Source: DATAPE01 sp036265345
Lineage (GTDB): Bacteria > Actinomycetota > CADDZG01 > WHSQ01
Length of the DNA: 8,014 nt
Direction of reading: 5' to 3'
NCBI GenBank assembly: GCA_036265345.1
Contig: DATAPE010000058.1
Span: 1-8,014 of the forward strand
Below the pieces are notes generated by a model. The model was not told where the DNA came from. It searched no databases and saw nothing but the letters and a program-made list of their open reading frames with translations. How positions within the stretch are numbered: the first letter of the stretch is position 1; each line of letters starts with the position of its first letter. A program made the position numbers and the translations under genes. Shown in pieces: positions 1-5,683 of this stretch.

Positions 1-772
1 GCTCCTTTCCGAGGTCCCTGTAGTCCTGCAAGCGGATCTCGGCGCGGTCGGCCAGGCCGGCTTCCGCCACCCTCTTGGCCGCTAGGTCCGCTTGCTGCCG
101 GGAGATCGTCACGCCGACTGCCTGCACGCCGTAATGCTCCGCGGCGTGCATCACCATGCCGCCCCACCCGCATCCAACGTCGAGAAATCTCATGCCGGGC
201 CGGAGACCGAGCTTGCGGCAGATCAGGTCGTACTTGGCGGTTTGCGCCTGGTCGAGGGTGGCCTGCGGGGAGGGAAAGTAGGCGCACGAATAAGTCATGG
301 TCTCGCCGAGCAACAGACGATAGAAGTCGTTGGAGACGTCGTAATGATGCGCGATGGCTGCTGCGTCTCGGGACTTGGAATGCTTGCGGCCGGTCAGGCG
401 GGCTTCCTCGGGCGGGGGCGGGAGGGGCCGGCCCAGGGCGCCCAACTCGCGGCCCGCCTTCAGAAGCTTCAGCCAGCGGTCGCGGCCGAGATTCAAAGAG
501 GCGTACTCGGTGCGGGACGCCAGCCGGTCGCGGAGCGCGAGGACATCGAAGACATCCCCCTCTATGTCCGCATCTCCGGCGACATAGGCGCGCCCCAGGC
601 CCAGCTCGTTGGGGGAGTAGATGAGGCGCCGAAGCGCCAGGGGGCTGCGCAGAGTCACCTCGGTCGCGACTCCCGGTCGCGCAGGGAGCTCGCTCCCGTC
701 CCAGAAGCGGAAGCGGACCGGCAGGTCATCGCCCAGGAAGCTGTAAAGGATAGGTCCGAGGACCTCTGACAC
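1..772 (-). CDS. cfa: Cyclopropane-fatty-acyl-phospholipid synthase family methyltransferase (partial, C-terminus beyond window)
   Basis: This is a SAM-dependent methyltransferase acting on the double bonds of unsaturated acyl chains in membrane phospholipids. 257 codons are visible; family members with this architecture run to roughly 380-430 residues, so the C-terminal part is cut off by the window edge. An N-terminal accessory region (about residues 1-130) precedes the catalytic fold. The family signature HHYDVSNDFY starts at H142, followed by the TYSCAYF segment. The SAM-binding loop LDVGCGWGG lies at residues 197-205 and VGVTISRQQ follows it. The start taken is GTG at 772, but the only strong Shine-Dalgarno (AAGGAG, plus-strand 789-794) sits 16 nt away; an in-frame ATC at 781 has 7-nt spacing. 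The gene is divergent from the zinc-ribbon/dehydrogenase run. Substrate and product (cyclopropane, or methyl-branched as in tuberculostearic acid) cannot be told from sequence alone. Confidence 0.93.
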   Translation of the reverse strand, partial: MSEVLGPILYSFLGDDLPVRFRFWDGSELPARPGVATEVTLRSPLALRRLIYSPNELGLGRAYVAGDADIEGDVFDVLALRDRLASRTEYASLNLGRDRWLKLLKAGRELGALGRPLPPPPEEARLTGRKHSKSRDAAAIAHHYDVSNDFYRLLLGETMTYSCAYFPSPQATLDQAQTAKYDLICRKLGLRPGMRFLDVGCGWGGMVMHAAEHYGVQAVGVTISRQQADLAAKRVAEAGLADRAEIRLQDYRDLGKE

Positions 773-838
773 TGAAGTGATAGTGACGCTCCTTTTGCGG
801 CTGGCTGGTAGCCGATCGACGAGGGTTAGCCTGTAACG
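773..838. promoter_or_regulatory. Divergent intergenic region upstream of cfa and the zinc-ribbon gene
   Basis: A 66-bp gap separates the divergent starts. On the minus strand it carries AAGGAG (789-794), the presumed ribosome-binding site of the lipid methyltransferase. On the plus strand there is only a weak GAGGG (821-825), 13 nt before the zinc-ribbon GTG. A short imperfect hairpin GGCT-GGT-AGCC is present near 803-813. I could not find a convincing -35/-10 pair on either strand, so promoter positions are not called. Confidence 0.4.
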
Positions 839-991
839 GTGACCGATAAGCAACCCAAGCTCAACGTAACACTGGCGGTCTGGCGCTGCGTCCAGTGTGG
901 CGACACTTTCCCCACCGATCCCGTGGACCCCTTGGTATGCCCGACCTGCGGAGGGTCTTCCCTGGAGCCGGCCTCCGAGCCACTCCTCTGA
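839..991 (+). CDS. Small four-cysteine zinc-ribbon / rubredoxin-like protein (50 aa)
   Basis: This short open frame encodes two CxxC knuckles, C17-x2-C20 and C34-x2-C37, separated by 13 residues. They sit in the contexts WRCVQCG and CPTCGG. This is the pattern of a zinc ribbon, and the spacing also resembles the rubredoxin-like tail of rubrerythrins, so it could bind Zn or Fe. There is no room for another domain: about 14 residues precede the knuckles and about 13 follow. A TAG at 827-829 closes the frame just upstream, leaving GTG at 839 as the only normal start, although its ribosome-binding site is weak. The stop TGA (989-991) overlaps the probable beginning of the dehydrogenase frame, suggesting co-translation. 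The function is unknown; a metal-binding or protein-interaction role is inference. The two knuckles are very unlikely to arise by chance in an out-of-frame shadow. Confidence 0.72.
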   Translation: MTDKQPKLNVTLAVWRCVQCGDTFPTDPVDPLVCPTCGGSSLEPASEPLL

Positions 992-1920
992 GCGCCTCCG
1001 TACAACCGGCGATCGCCGTGGCCCCCTCCGCGGATGAGGGGGTCGTGCGTGCCCTCGAGATGGGAGGCGGGCGGAGGTCGGATCCCTCGGACGCGGACGG
1101 CCTCGTCTGGACCGACGCAGCCGACCCCGAGGGCCTGCGCCGCCTCCTGGAAGTGTCCCCCGCCCGCTGGGTGCAGCTTCCCTTCGCCGGGATAGAACGC
1201 TTTGTAGCCGCCGGTGTCATCGGCGCCGACCGCACGTGGACCTGTGCCAAGGGGATCTACGCTGCCGCCACCGCCGAGCATGCGCTTGCGCTGATGCTGG
1301 CGGCCGCCCGCCGGCTCCCCATGTACGCGCGGCTGCGCTCGTGGACCGAATCGGAAGAGGGTCTCGAGCGCCGGCTGGCCGGGTCGACCGTGGTCGTCTT
1401 CGGGGCCGGGGGGATCGGCCGGGCTCTGATCGCGATGCTCGCCCCGCTCGGCCCGGAGGTGGTGGCCGTCAACCGGTCGGGGTCTGCGGTCCGCGGGGCT
1501 CGCACGACAGTTCCGGCCGGGGAGCTCGCCGGCACCTTGGGCGGCGCCGATTGGGTAGTGATCACCGCCCCGCTCACGCCGGAGACCAAGGGCCTGTTCG
1601 GTCGCGAGATGCTGGCGAGGATGGGGCCGCGGGCGTGGCTGGTCAACGTGGCCCGGGGCGGGATCGTCGACACTGACGCGCTCGTCGACGCGCTGCGAGC
1701 GGGACAGATCGGGGGGGCGGCGCTGGACGTCACCGATCCCGAGCCCCTCCCCGACGGCCACCCTCTGTGGTCTCTGGACAACGCCCTGATCACTCCCCAT
1801 GTCGCGAACACCTGGGAGATGGCCCTGCCGGAGCTCCGCGGCCTGGTGCGGAGGAACGTGGCGCACTTCGCGGCCGGGGAGCCGCTGGAGGGCGTGGTGG
1901 ATCCCGCCACGGGGTACTGA
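988..1920 (+). CDS. D-isomer-specific 2-hydroxyacid dehydrogenase, NAD-binding
   Basis: This is a cytoplasmic NAD(P)-dependent oxidoreductase interconverting a D-2-hydroxyacid and its 2-keto acid; the actual substrate is not deducible. Numbered from 988, the Rossmann loop GAGGIG lies at 139-144 and the NVARGG motif carries catalytic R223. The LDVTDPEP motif carries E252, and ITPHVAN carries the acid/base H271, so the catalytic Arg-Glu-His triad is complete. At about 310 residues the length is usual for the family. The start is uncertain. The first beta strand (AIAVAPS) begins just after 1000, and candidates are CTG 988 (overlapping the preceding TGA as CTGA), GTG 1018, or the upstream ATG 937 and GTG 895, which would lie out of frame across the zinc-ribbon gene and add an Arg/Pro-rich non-family extension. 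None has a good Shine-Dalgarno. I chose 988 because it preserves the first strand and abuts the upstream gene. The stop overlaps the next start by one base. Confidence 0.9.
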   Translation: MSASVQPAIAVAPSADEGVVRALEMGGGRRSDPSDADGLVWTDAADPEGLRRLLEVSPARWVQLPFAGIERFVAAGVIGADRTWTCAKGIYAAATAEHALALMLAAARRLPMYARLRSWTESEEGLERRLAGSTVVVFGAGGIGRALIAMLAPLGPEVVAVNRSGSAVRGARTTVPAGELAGTLGGADWVVITAPLTPETKGLFGREMLARMGPRAWLVNVARGGIVDTDALVDALRAGQIGGAALDVTDPEPLPDGHPLWSLDNALITPHVANTWEMALPELRGLVRRNVAHFAAGEPLEGVVDPATGY

Positions 1921-2507
1921 TGACAAGGAGCGTGGCGGCCGGAGTAGCGGCCCTGCTGCTGGCCACCGCCTGCACCAACCCGGCTTCCGGCCCCCCGGCC
2001 GCAACGGGCTCGTCATCGCCCCGGCCCTCGTCGAAGCGGGCGATCACGCGTCCAAAGGGGGTCGTCGTGGTGGTGCGGGCCACGGGAGGCGCGGCGACGA
2101 GGATGCGCCGGGCAGAGCACGATCTCAAAGAGGTGGGCCTGTGGAGCCGCCTCGCCGACCACCTCTATGAGGTCAGGGTCTCGGTGCGGCCGGGCCGAAG
2201 CGACATCCCGTCTGATCGCCATCTGGCGGACGCCTACCCCAGCGCGGTGGCGAAGCCGGGCGGGTTCGGAAGTCTCTGTGATATCGCGTTCTATCCCGCC
2301 GCGATCGCCGCCGACTTAACCCGCTGGAGGCGCTACTACTCCCAGGGGCGGGCCGGCCGTCCCCCGGCCACCCTGCGCCAGTACTGGGGGTCGATCCTCG
2401 CCCACGAGCTGGCGCACTGCCTGGGCAACGGGAAAGGGGAGCGCGTGGCCGATCACTGGGAGCGCATCGCCAGGGACAGATTGCGTCACCGCCGCACTAA
2501 TAGTTGA
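1920..2507 (+). CDS. Putative secreted lipoprotein with HExxH zinc-metalloprotease motif
   Basis: This is a 195-residue protein. A short basic N-terminus (MTR) and a hydrophobic stretch end in the lipobox LATAC with C18 as lipidation site, so it is probably anchored on the outer face of the membrane. A Ser/Pro/Thr-rich linker (about 19-40) follows. The only recognisable functional motif is HELAH (H162, E163, H166) near the C-terminus, which supplies two zinc ligands and the general base. The following residues have the metzincin-like glycine (G169) but K172 where the third His or Asp ligand would be; E174 and D178 in GERVAD are alternative ligands, resembling the ExxAD helix of M48/ImmA-type gluzincins but unusually close. 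The ATG overlaps the dehydrogenase stop (TGATG), implying translational coupling. The rest of the sequence is not a family I recognise. Whether it is catalytically active, and on what, is unknown. Confidence 0.8.
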   Translation: MTRSVAAGVAALLLATACTNPASGPPAATGSSSPRPSSKRAITRPKGVVVVVRATGGAATRMRRAEHDLKEVGLWSRLADHLYEVRVSVRPGRSDIPSDRHLADAYPSAVAKPGGFGSLCDIAFYPAAIAADLTRWRRYYSQGRAGRPPATLRQYWGSILAHELAHCLGNGKGERVADHWERIARDRLRHRRTNS

Positions 2508-2523
2508 GTGGAGAGCACTCAAG
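2503..2523. promoter_or_regulatory. HAIR operator (HspR-associated inverted repeat) upstream of hsp20
   Basis: The sequence reads GTTGAGT-N7-ACTCAAG, matching the HspR operator consensus CTTGAGT-N7-ACTCAAG at 13 of 14 defined positions; only the first base differs. It ends 7 bp before the -35 box of the hsp20 promoter. In Streptomyces and Mycobacterium, HspR binds such sites to repress dnaK, clpB and, in M. tuberculosis, the hsp20-type acr2 gene. Heat-inducible repression of the downstream gene is therefore the natural inference. The TGA stop of the upstream lipoprotein gene (2505-2507) lies inside the left arm. Confidence 0.88.
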
Positions 2524-2530
2524 CTATCTG

Positions 2531-2560
2531 TTGACATAACCATCATGTATGTGGTAAGAA
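2531..2560 (+). promoter_or_regulatory. Candidate sigma-70-type promoter of hsp20
   Basis: A perfect -35 hexamer TTGACA (2531-2536) is followed after 18 bp by TAAGAA (2555-2560), preceded directly by TGG as in an extended -10. The -10 itself is a weak match. Transcription would begin near 2567, leaving a leader of about 30 nt that contains the GGAGG ribosome-binding site at 2586-2590. The HAIR site immediately upstream supports this as the regulated promoter. Confidence 0.65.
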
Positions 2561-2596
2561 TGGGGGGTCAACCAAACCGACGTATGGAGGTGTGAT

Positions 2597-3052
2597 ATGC
2601 GCCTTGGCAGCATGATCGACGGTGGGTCCGGCTACTACGACGAGCTCTTGCGGAGCCTCGTCGGCTCGGACCAGGGGACCTGGCCCGCGGGAGCGTGGCA
2701 GGTGCCGACCGACGTATTCCACAACGACAACAGCCTCGTCATCAGGATGGACCTTCCGGACGTGAACCCCGACGAGGTAGAGGTCGCGGTGCAGGAGTCG
2801 ACCCTCCTCATCAACGGCTCTCGCCGGTTCCCGTACGACGCGGAGAAGGTCCGGTTCGTGCGGCGGGGAACGTTCTACGGCGACTTCACCCAGCGGGTGA
2901 ACCTGGGCAAGGGGCTGGATCTCGAGAGCATCACGGCCCGCTACAACAATGGGGTGCTCGAGCTGACGATCCCCTACGCGCAGGAAGTGCAGCCCAAGAA
3001 GATCAGCATCGAAGTGGGCCAGCACGGCGAGCAGAAGGTGTTCGACAAGTAG
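2597..3052 (+). CDS. Hsp20 / alpha-crystallin family small heat-shock protein
   Basis: This is an ATP-independent holdase chaperone that oligomerises and keeps unfolding proteins soluble for DnaK/ClpB. It has 151 residues, typical of the family. A short N-terminal arm (1-33) precedes the alpha-crystallin domain (about 34-133), which begins at WQVPTDVF and ends at the signature GVLELTIP (119-126). A C-terminal I136-S-I138 motif, used for docking between dimers, follows. GGAGG lies 6 nt before the ATG, the clearest ribosome-binding site in the left half of the window. The gene appears monocistronic, between its own HAIR-controlled promoter and a strong terminator. The HAIR site makes it resemble the HspR-regulated acr2 of mycobacteria in control, though orthology is not shown. 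Confidence 0.96.
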   Translation: MRLGSMIDGGSGYYDELLRSLVGSDQGTWPAGAWQVPTDVFHNDNSLVIRMDLPDVNPDEVEVAVQESTLLINGSRRFPYDAEKVRFVRRGTFYGDFTQRVNLGKGLDLESITARYNNGVLELTIPYAQEVQPKKISIEVGQHGEQKVFDK

Positions 3053-3072
3053 AACTGTCGACCCACGCAGTT

Positions 3073-3106
3073 AAAGACCCGTCCGGCAGGACGGGTCTTT
3101 CCTTTT
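3073..3106 (+). terminator. Rho-independent terminator of hsp20, in a convergent gap
   Basis: A perfect 12-bp inverted repeat (AAAGACCCGTCC at 3073-3084 and its complement at 3089-3100) encloses a GGCA loop and is followed by CCTTTT. It lies 20 bp after the hsp20 stop and 16 bp before the convergent methyltransferase stop. On the minus strand the hairpin is followed only by AAC after its own UUU, so termination in that direction is likely weaker, though it may serve both genes. Confidence 0.9.
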
Positions 3107-3121
3107 GACCCAGGGTCGGCT

Positions 3122-4246
3122 CTACGTCAGGAACGGGGGCCGGGCGATGTTCGCGAGCCCGGCCATCACCCCCAGTCGGCCCAGACCTGCTTCGTCGACG
3201 AGGGCCCGAAGCGCCTGGCGCCGGGAGAGGGACGCGACGGCAAGCGCGCCCTTGCGACCGGCGAGTGCGATGCGGTGATCGTTCTGCAATGCCGCATCGA
3301 CCTCCTTGATGCCGAGCGACTTGAGCACCTCCCGCTGCGGGTGCGGCCCGACCATCTCGAGCCCCGTTCTGCGACCCGCCTCCCTCACCGCGGTCCAATC
3401 GGCGTGGGCAGTGATGTCTTTCTGCCCCGGCAGCGCCAGCGGATCGTCGTCGGCTCCCTCGGATGAGTAGCAGACCAAAGAGCCGTGGGGTCGTTCCGCC
3501 AACCCCTGGGCCTCGTCTCCGTAGTCCACCAGGAGCAGCGCTCCCCGGGACAGGGACGCAGCAGCGCGCGCGACGAAGCTTTCGGCCGCAAGGGTGACCT
3601 CCATCCGGTGTCCCTCCGGCAAGATCGTTCCGGTTCGTTCCAGGAACCGTTCCAGTTGCGGGCTGGAAGGGGGCAGCAGGGTCAAGGCGAGGGCCCCACC
3701 GGCAACGGTGACGCAGACTTCCCGGAGCTGCCCGTCGAGGTTCTGGACGAGGTGGACCGGGAGATTGTCGAGGACCTCGTTCGCAAAGACGACGCCTGCG
3801 TCCACATGGGGAACGTCCACAAGGGACTCGCTCCATTCGATCCGGTCGAAGCGAGCCAGGCGCTCTCGCTGCCGTTCTTGCAGCTCGGGGTTGCGCTCCA
3901 CCAGACGGTAGGCGAGGGCCTTCCCGAACTCCCCCGCGGCAGCGTCGAGGACAGCTTCTGCGAAACCTCCCTCTCCGGGACCGATCTCGACGACCTGGAA
4001 GCGGCCGGGGGCCGCGCAAGCGGACCAGATCTGCGCGAACCCTGCCACCCACAGCCGGCCGAAGGCGGGGTCCAGCTCCGGAGAGGTGACAAAGTCCCCC
4101 TTCCAGCCGGTCCTCGGCTCGGGCCGCGCGTAATACCCGAGCGTGGGGTGGTAGAGGGCCAGCTGCATGAAGGCCGCGAACGGCATCGGTCCCCCCCGCC
4201 CGATCCGCTCCTGCAATAGCGATCCGAGCGCGTCGGGCCGCTTCAT
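3122..4246 (-). CDS. MidA/NDUFAF7-family SAM-dependent methyltransferase
   Basis: The 374-residue length and motif order match the MidA family (formerly DUF185), whose mitochondrial member NDUFAF7 methylates an arginine of the complex I subunit NDUFS2. The N-terminal helices (MPFAAFMQLALYHPTLGYY) lead to GDFVTSPE (50-57). The SAM-binding motif I EIGPGEGGF lies at 87-95 and the acidic loop ERNPELQERQ at 117-126. The family motif NEVLDNLPVHL is at 156-166. A protein-arginine methyltransferase acting on a respiratory-chain subunit is plausible by homology, but the bacterial substrate is not established here and no nuo genes are in view. The ATG overlaps the stop of the upstream TPR gene (ATGA), so the two are almost certainly co-transcribed. 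The stop faces the hsp20 terminator. Confidence 0.92.
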   Translation of the reverse strand: MKRPDALGSLLQERIGRGGPMPFAAFMQLALYHPTLGYYARPEPRTGWKGDFVTSPELDPAFGRLWVAGFAQIWSACAAPGRFQVVEIGPGEGGFAEAVLDAAAGEFGKALAYRLVERNPELQERQRERLARFDRIEWSESLVDVPHVDAGVVFANEVLDNLPVHLVQNLDGQLREVCVTVAGGALALTLLPPSSPQLERFLERTGTILPEGHRMEVTLAAESFVARAAASLSRGALLLVDYGDEAQGLAERPHGSLVCYSSEGADDDPLALPGQKDITAHADWTAVREAGRRTGLEMVGPHPQREVLKSLGIKEVDAALQNDHRIALAGRKGALAVASLSRRQALRALVDEAGLGRLGVMAGLANIARPPFLT

Positions 4247-4566
4247 TCCGGCTTGGGGATCGCCCGCGGCACCTTCGCTGCCGCCTTTTTCGCCTCAGCT
4301 TCCATCCGCCGGTACCAGTTGCGTTTGTCCTCGTAGGTGCGGACATGGGACAGAGCGGCCGCCGCAACTCTGACCACGTCGTGATGCTGCGCGCGATGGG
4401 AGTAGAGCGCTATGAGGCGGTCGTAGGGACCGGTAGCGTCGAAGCCGGCGCCGACTGCGATCTCGTAGTGCTGGACCGCGGCCTCGAGGTCGCCCAGCTG
4501 TTCCAGGTTCTGGCCCCTGAGAAAGTGGTTCACCAACTCGATCGGGTTGGGCTCGTTGCCGTCCAC
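4243..4566 (-). CDS. Small tetratricopeptide-repeat (TPR) protein
   Basis: This is a 107-residue soluble protein with no signal peptide or membrane segment. Residues about 8-40 form a recognisable TPR: a G-Q-LEQLGDLEAAVQHYEIAV pattern with the small/aromatic positions of helices A and B. A second, looser repeat (YDRLIALY to about residue 75) follows. The tail is highly charged and Ala/Lys-rich. TPR pairs act as protein-binding scaffolds; no enzymatic residues are apparent. The start is GTG at 4566 with AAAGGA (plus-strand 4578-4583) 11 nt upstream, a slightly long spacing. It is the first gene of a two-gene unit with the MidA-type methyltransferase (ATGA overlap), so an adaptor or chaperone role toward that enzyme is conceivable but purely inferential. 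Confidence 0.82.
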   Translation of the reverse strand: MDGNEPNPIELVNHFLRGQNLEQLGDLEAAVQHYEIAVGAGFDATGPYDRLIALYSHRAQHHDVVRVAAAALSHVRTYEDKRNWYRRMEAEAKKAAAKVPRAIPKPE

Positions 4567-4663
4567 CGAGGCTGCCGTCCTTTGCTATGGGTCTAGGCTT
4601 CGTCCACAGTCAATGTAAGCACGCACGAACCCATCAAGATCGATCCGACCAGGAGGGCCAGTC
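4567..4663. promoter_or_regulatory. Divergent promoter region between the TPR gene and fba
   Basis: This 97-bp gap must contain the promoters of both divergent units. On the minus strand TTGACT (plus-strand 4608-4613) is a good -35, with CATAGC 18 bp further as a poor -10. However, a start there would fall at the TPR ribosome-binding site, so the pairing is doubtful. On the plus strand only AGGAGG (4651-4656), 7 nt before the fba ATG, is clear. No operator-like repeat was found. Confidence 0.35.
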
Positions 4664-5683
4664 ATGCCGGCTAACGATCTGCAGTCCACGGCTAGAGAGT
4701 TGGTGGCTAACAACAAAGGCATCTTGGCCGCCGACGAGAGCATTCCCACGATCGGGAAACGATTCGGGAGCATCGGCATCGAGTCGACCGAAGAGAACCG
4801 CCGCGCCTATCGCGACATGCTTCTAACTACCCCCGGTCTGCAAGAGTTCATCAGCGGCGTGATCCTGTTTGACGAGACGATCAGACAGTCGGCGAGCGAC
4901 GGAACCCCCTTCCCGGCCCTGCTCGAGAAAGAAGGGATCATCCCCGGCATCAAGGTGGACACGGGGGCCAAGGACCTCGCTTTCTTCCCCGGCGAGAAGG
5001 TCACCGAGGGCCTCGACGGGCTGCGCGAACGCTTTGCGGAATACAGGGAGCTGGGAGCTCGCTTCGCCAAGTGGCGGGCCGTGATCACCATCGCCGAGGC
5101 CACTCCCAGCCAGTTCTGCATCGACGCCAATGCTCACGCTCTGGCGCGCTACGCAGCCCTGGCGCAGGAGGCGGGTCTCGTTCCGATCGTCGAGCCGGAG
5201 GTCCTCATGGACGGCGACCATTCGATAGCACGCTGCTATGACGAGACGCAGCGAACCCTGACAAGCGTCTTTGAGCAACTCCATGATCATCGGGTGCAGC
5301 TGGATGGGATGTTGCTCAAGACGAACATGGTGGTCTCGGGAACCGAGGATGCGAATCAGGCTTCAGTCGCGGAGGTCGCGTCGGAGACCCTTCGCTGCTT
5401 GGAGGCGACCGTGCCCCCGGAGGTGCCGGGGATCGTCTTTCTCTCCGGGGGCCAGACCGACGAGCTGGCGACCGCTCACCTCAACGAGATGAATGCCCGT
5501 GGCAAGGCCCCCTGGGTCCTCAGCTTCTCTTACGGACGAGCCCTGCAGGCGCCCGCGCTAAACGCGTGGAAGGGTGACGCGGGGAACGTGGACGCGGGAC
5601 AGAGCGCCCTGCTCCATCGCGCCAAGCTCAATGCCGCGGCGAATGCCGGCCGCTACTCGGTCGAGATGGAGTCTGCTGCCTGA
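4664..5683 (+). CDS. Class I fructose-bisphosphate aldolase
   Basis: This enzyme cleaves fructose 1,6-bisphosphate to dihydroxyacetone phosphate and glyceraldehyde 3-phosphate (reversible, glycolysis/gluconeogenesis) through a lysine Schiff base, in the cytoplasm. The 339-residue protein is of the animal/plant-like class I type. Active-site residues align with rabbit aldolase: D24 in GILAADES (rabbit D33), K136 in FAKWR (K146), E177 and E179 in VEPEV (E187/E189), and the Schiff-base K219 in DGMLLKTNMV (K229). SGGQ and the LSFSYGRALQ segment near the C-terminus are also conserved. It ends at GRYSVEMESAA and lacks the C-terminal Tyr tail of the animal enzymes. The start is well fixed by AGGAGG 7 nt before the ATG. 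It leads a plus-strand run whose next gene begins at or overlaps its stop codon. Confidence 0.97.
   Translation: MPANDLQSTARELVANNKGILAADESIPTIGKRFGSIGIESTEENRRAYRDMLLTTPGLQEFISGVILFDETIRQSASDGTPFPALLEKEGIIPGIKVDTGAKDLAFFPGEKVTEGLDGLRERFAEYRELGARFAKWRAVITIAEATPSQFCIDANAHALARYAALAQEAGLVPIVEPEVLMDGDHSIARCYDETQRTLTSVFEQLHDHRVQLDGMLLKTNMVVSGTEDANQASVAEVASETLRCLEATVPPEVPGIVFLSGGQTDELATAHLNEMNARGKAPWVLSFSYGRALQAPALNAWKGDAGNVDAGQSALLHRAKLNAAANAGRYSVEMESAA
5668..5671 (+). promoter_or_regulatory. Ribosome-binding site deciding a CTG start
   Basis: GGAG within the last codons of the aldolase gene lies 8 nt before CTG 5680, an ideal spacing. No ATG, GTG or TTG exists in the protease frame between the upstream stop at 5575 and GTG 5824, so this site supports initiation at CTG. 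Confidence 0.5.

Noticed and set aside
92..769. Plus-strand open frame antisense to the lipid methyltransferase
   Set aside because: The minus strand has unmistakable HHYDVSNDFY and GCGWGG motifs; the plus-strand translation resembles nothing.
803..813. GGCT-GGT-AGCC hairpin between the divergent genes as an operator or terminator
   Set aside because: A four-base stem is too short and common in GC-rich DNA, with no T tract or second copy.
826..2016. Long open frame on the minus strand, about 396 codons, antisense to the dehydrogenase
   Set aside because: Its translation is Arg/Pro/Gly-rich with no family motif, and the opposite strand encodes a complete dehydrogenase catalytic triad. It is a GC-rich shadow.
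2567..2599. RNA thermometer (ROSE or fourU type) in the hsp20 leader
   Set aside because: The leader of about 30 nt has no run of U or complementary segment able to pair well with GGAGG; regulation is better explained by the HAIR site.
3003..4367. Long minus-strand open frame, about 454 codons, overlapping the MidA gene in another frame
   Set aside because: Low-complexity Arg/Gly/Pro composition, and it crosses the terminator hairpin and the hsp20 end. The MidA frame carries all family motifs.
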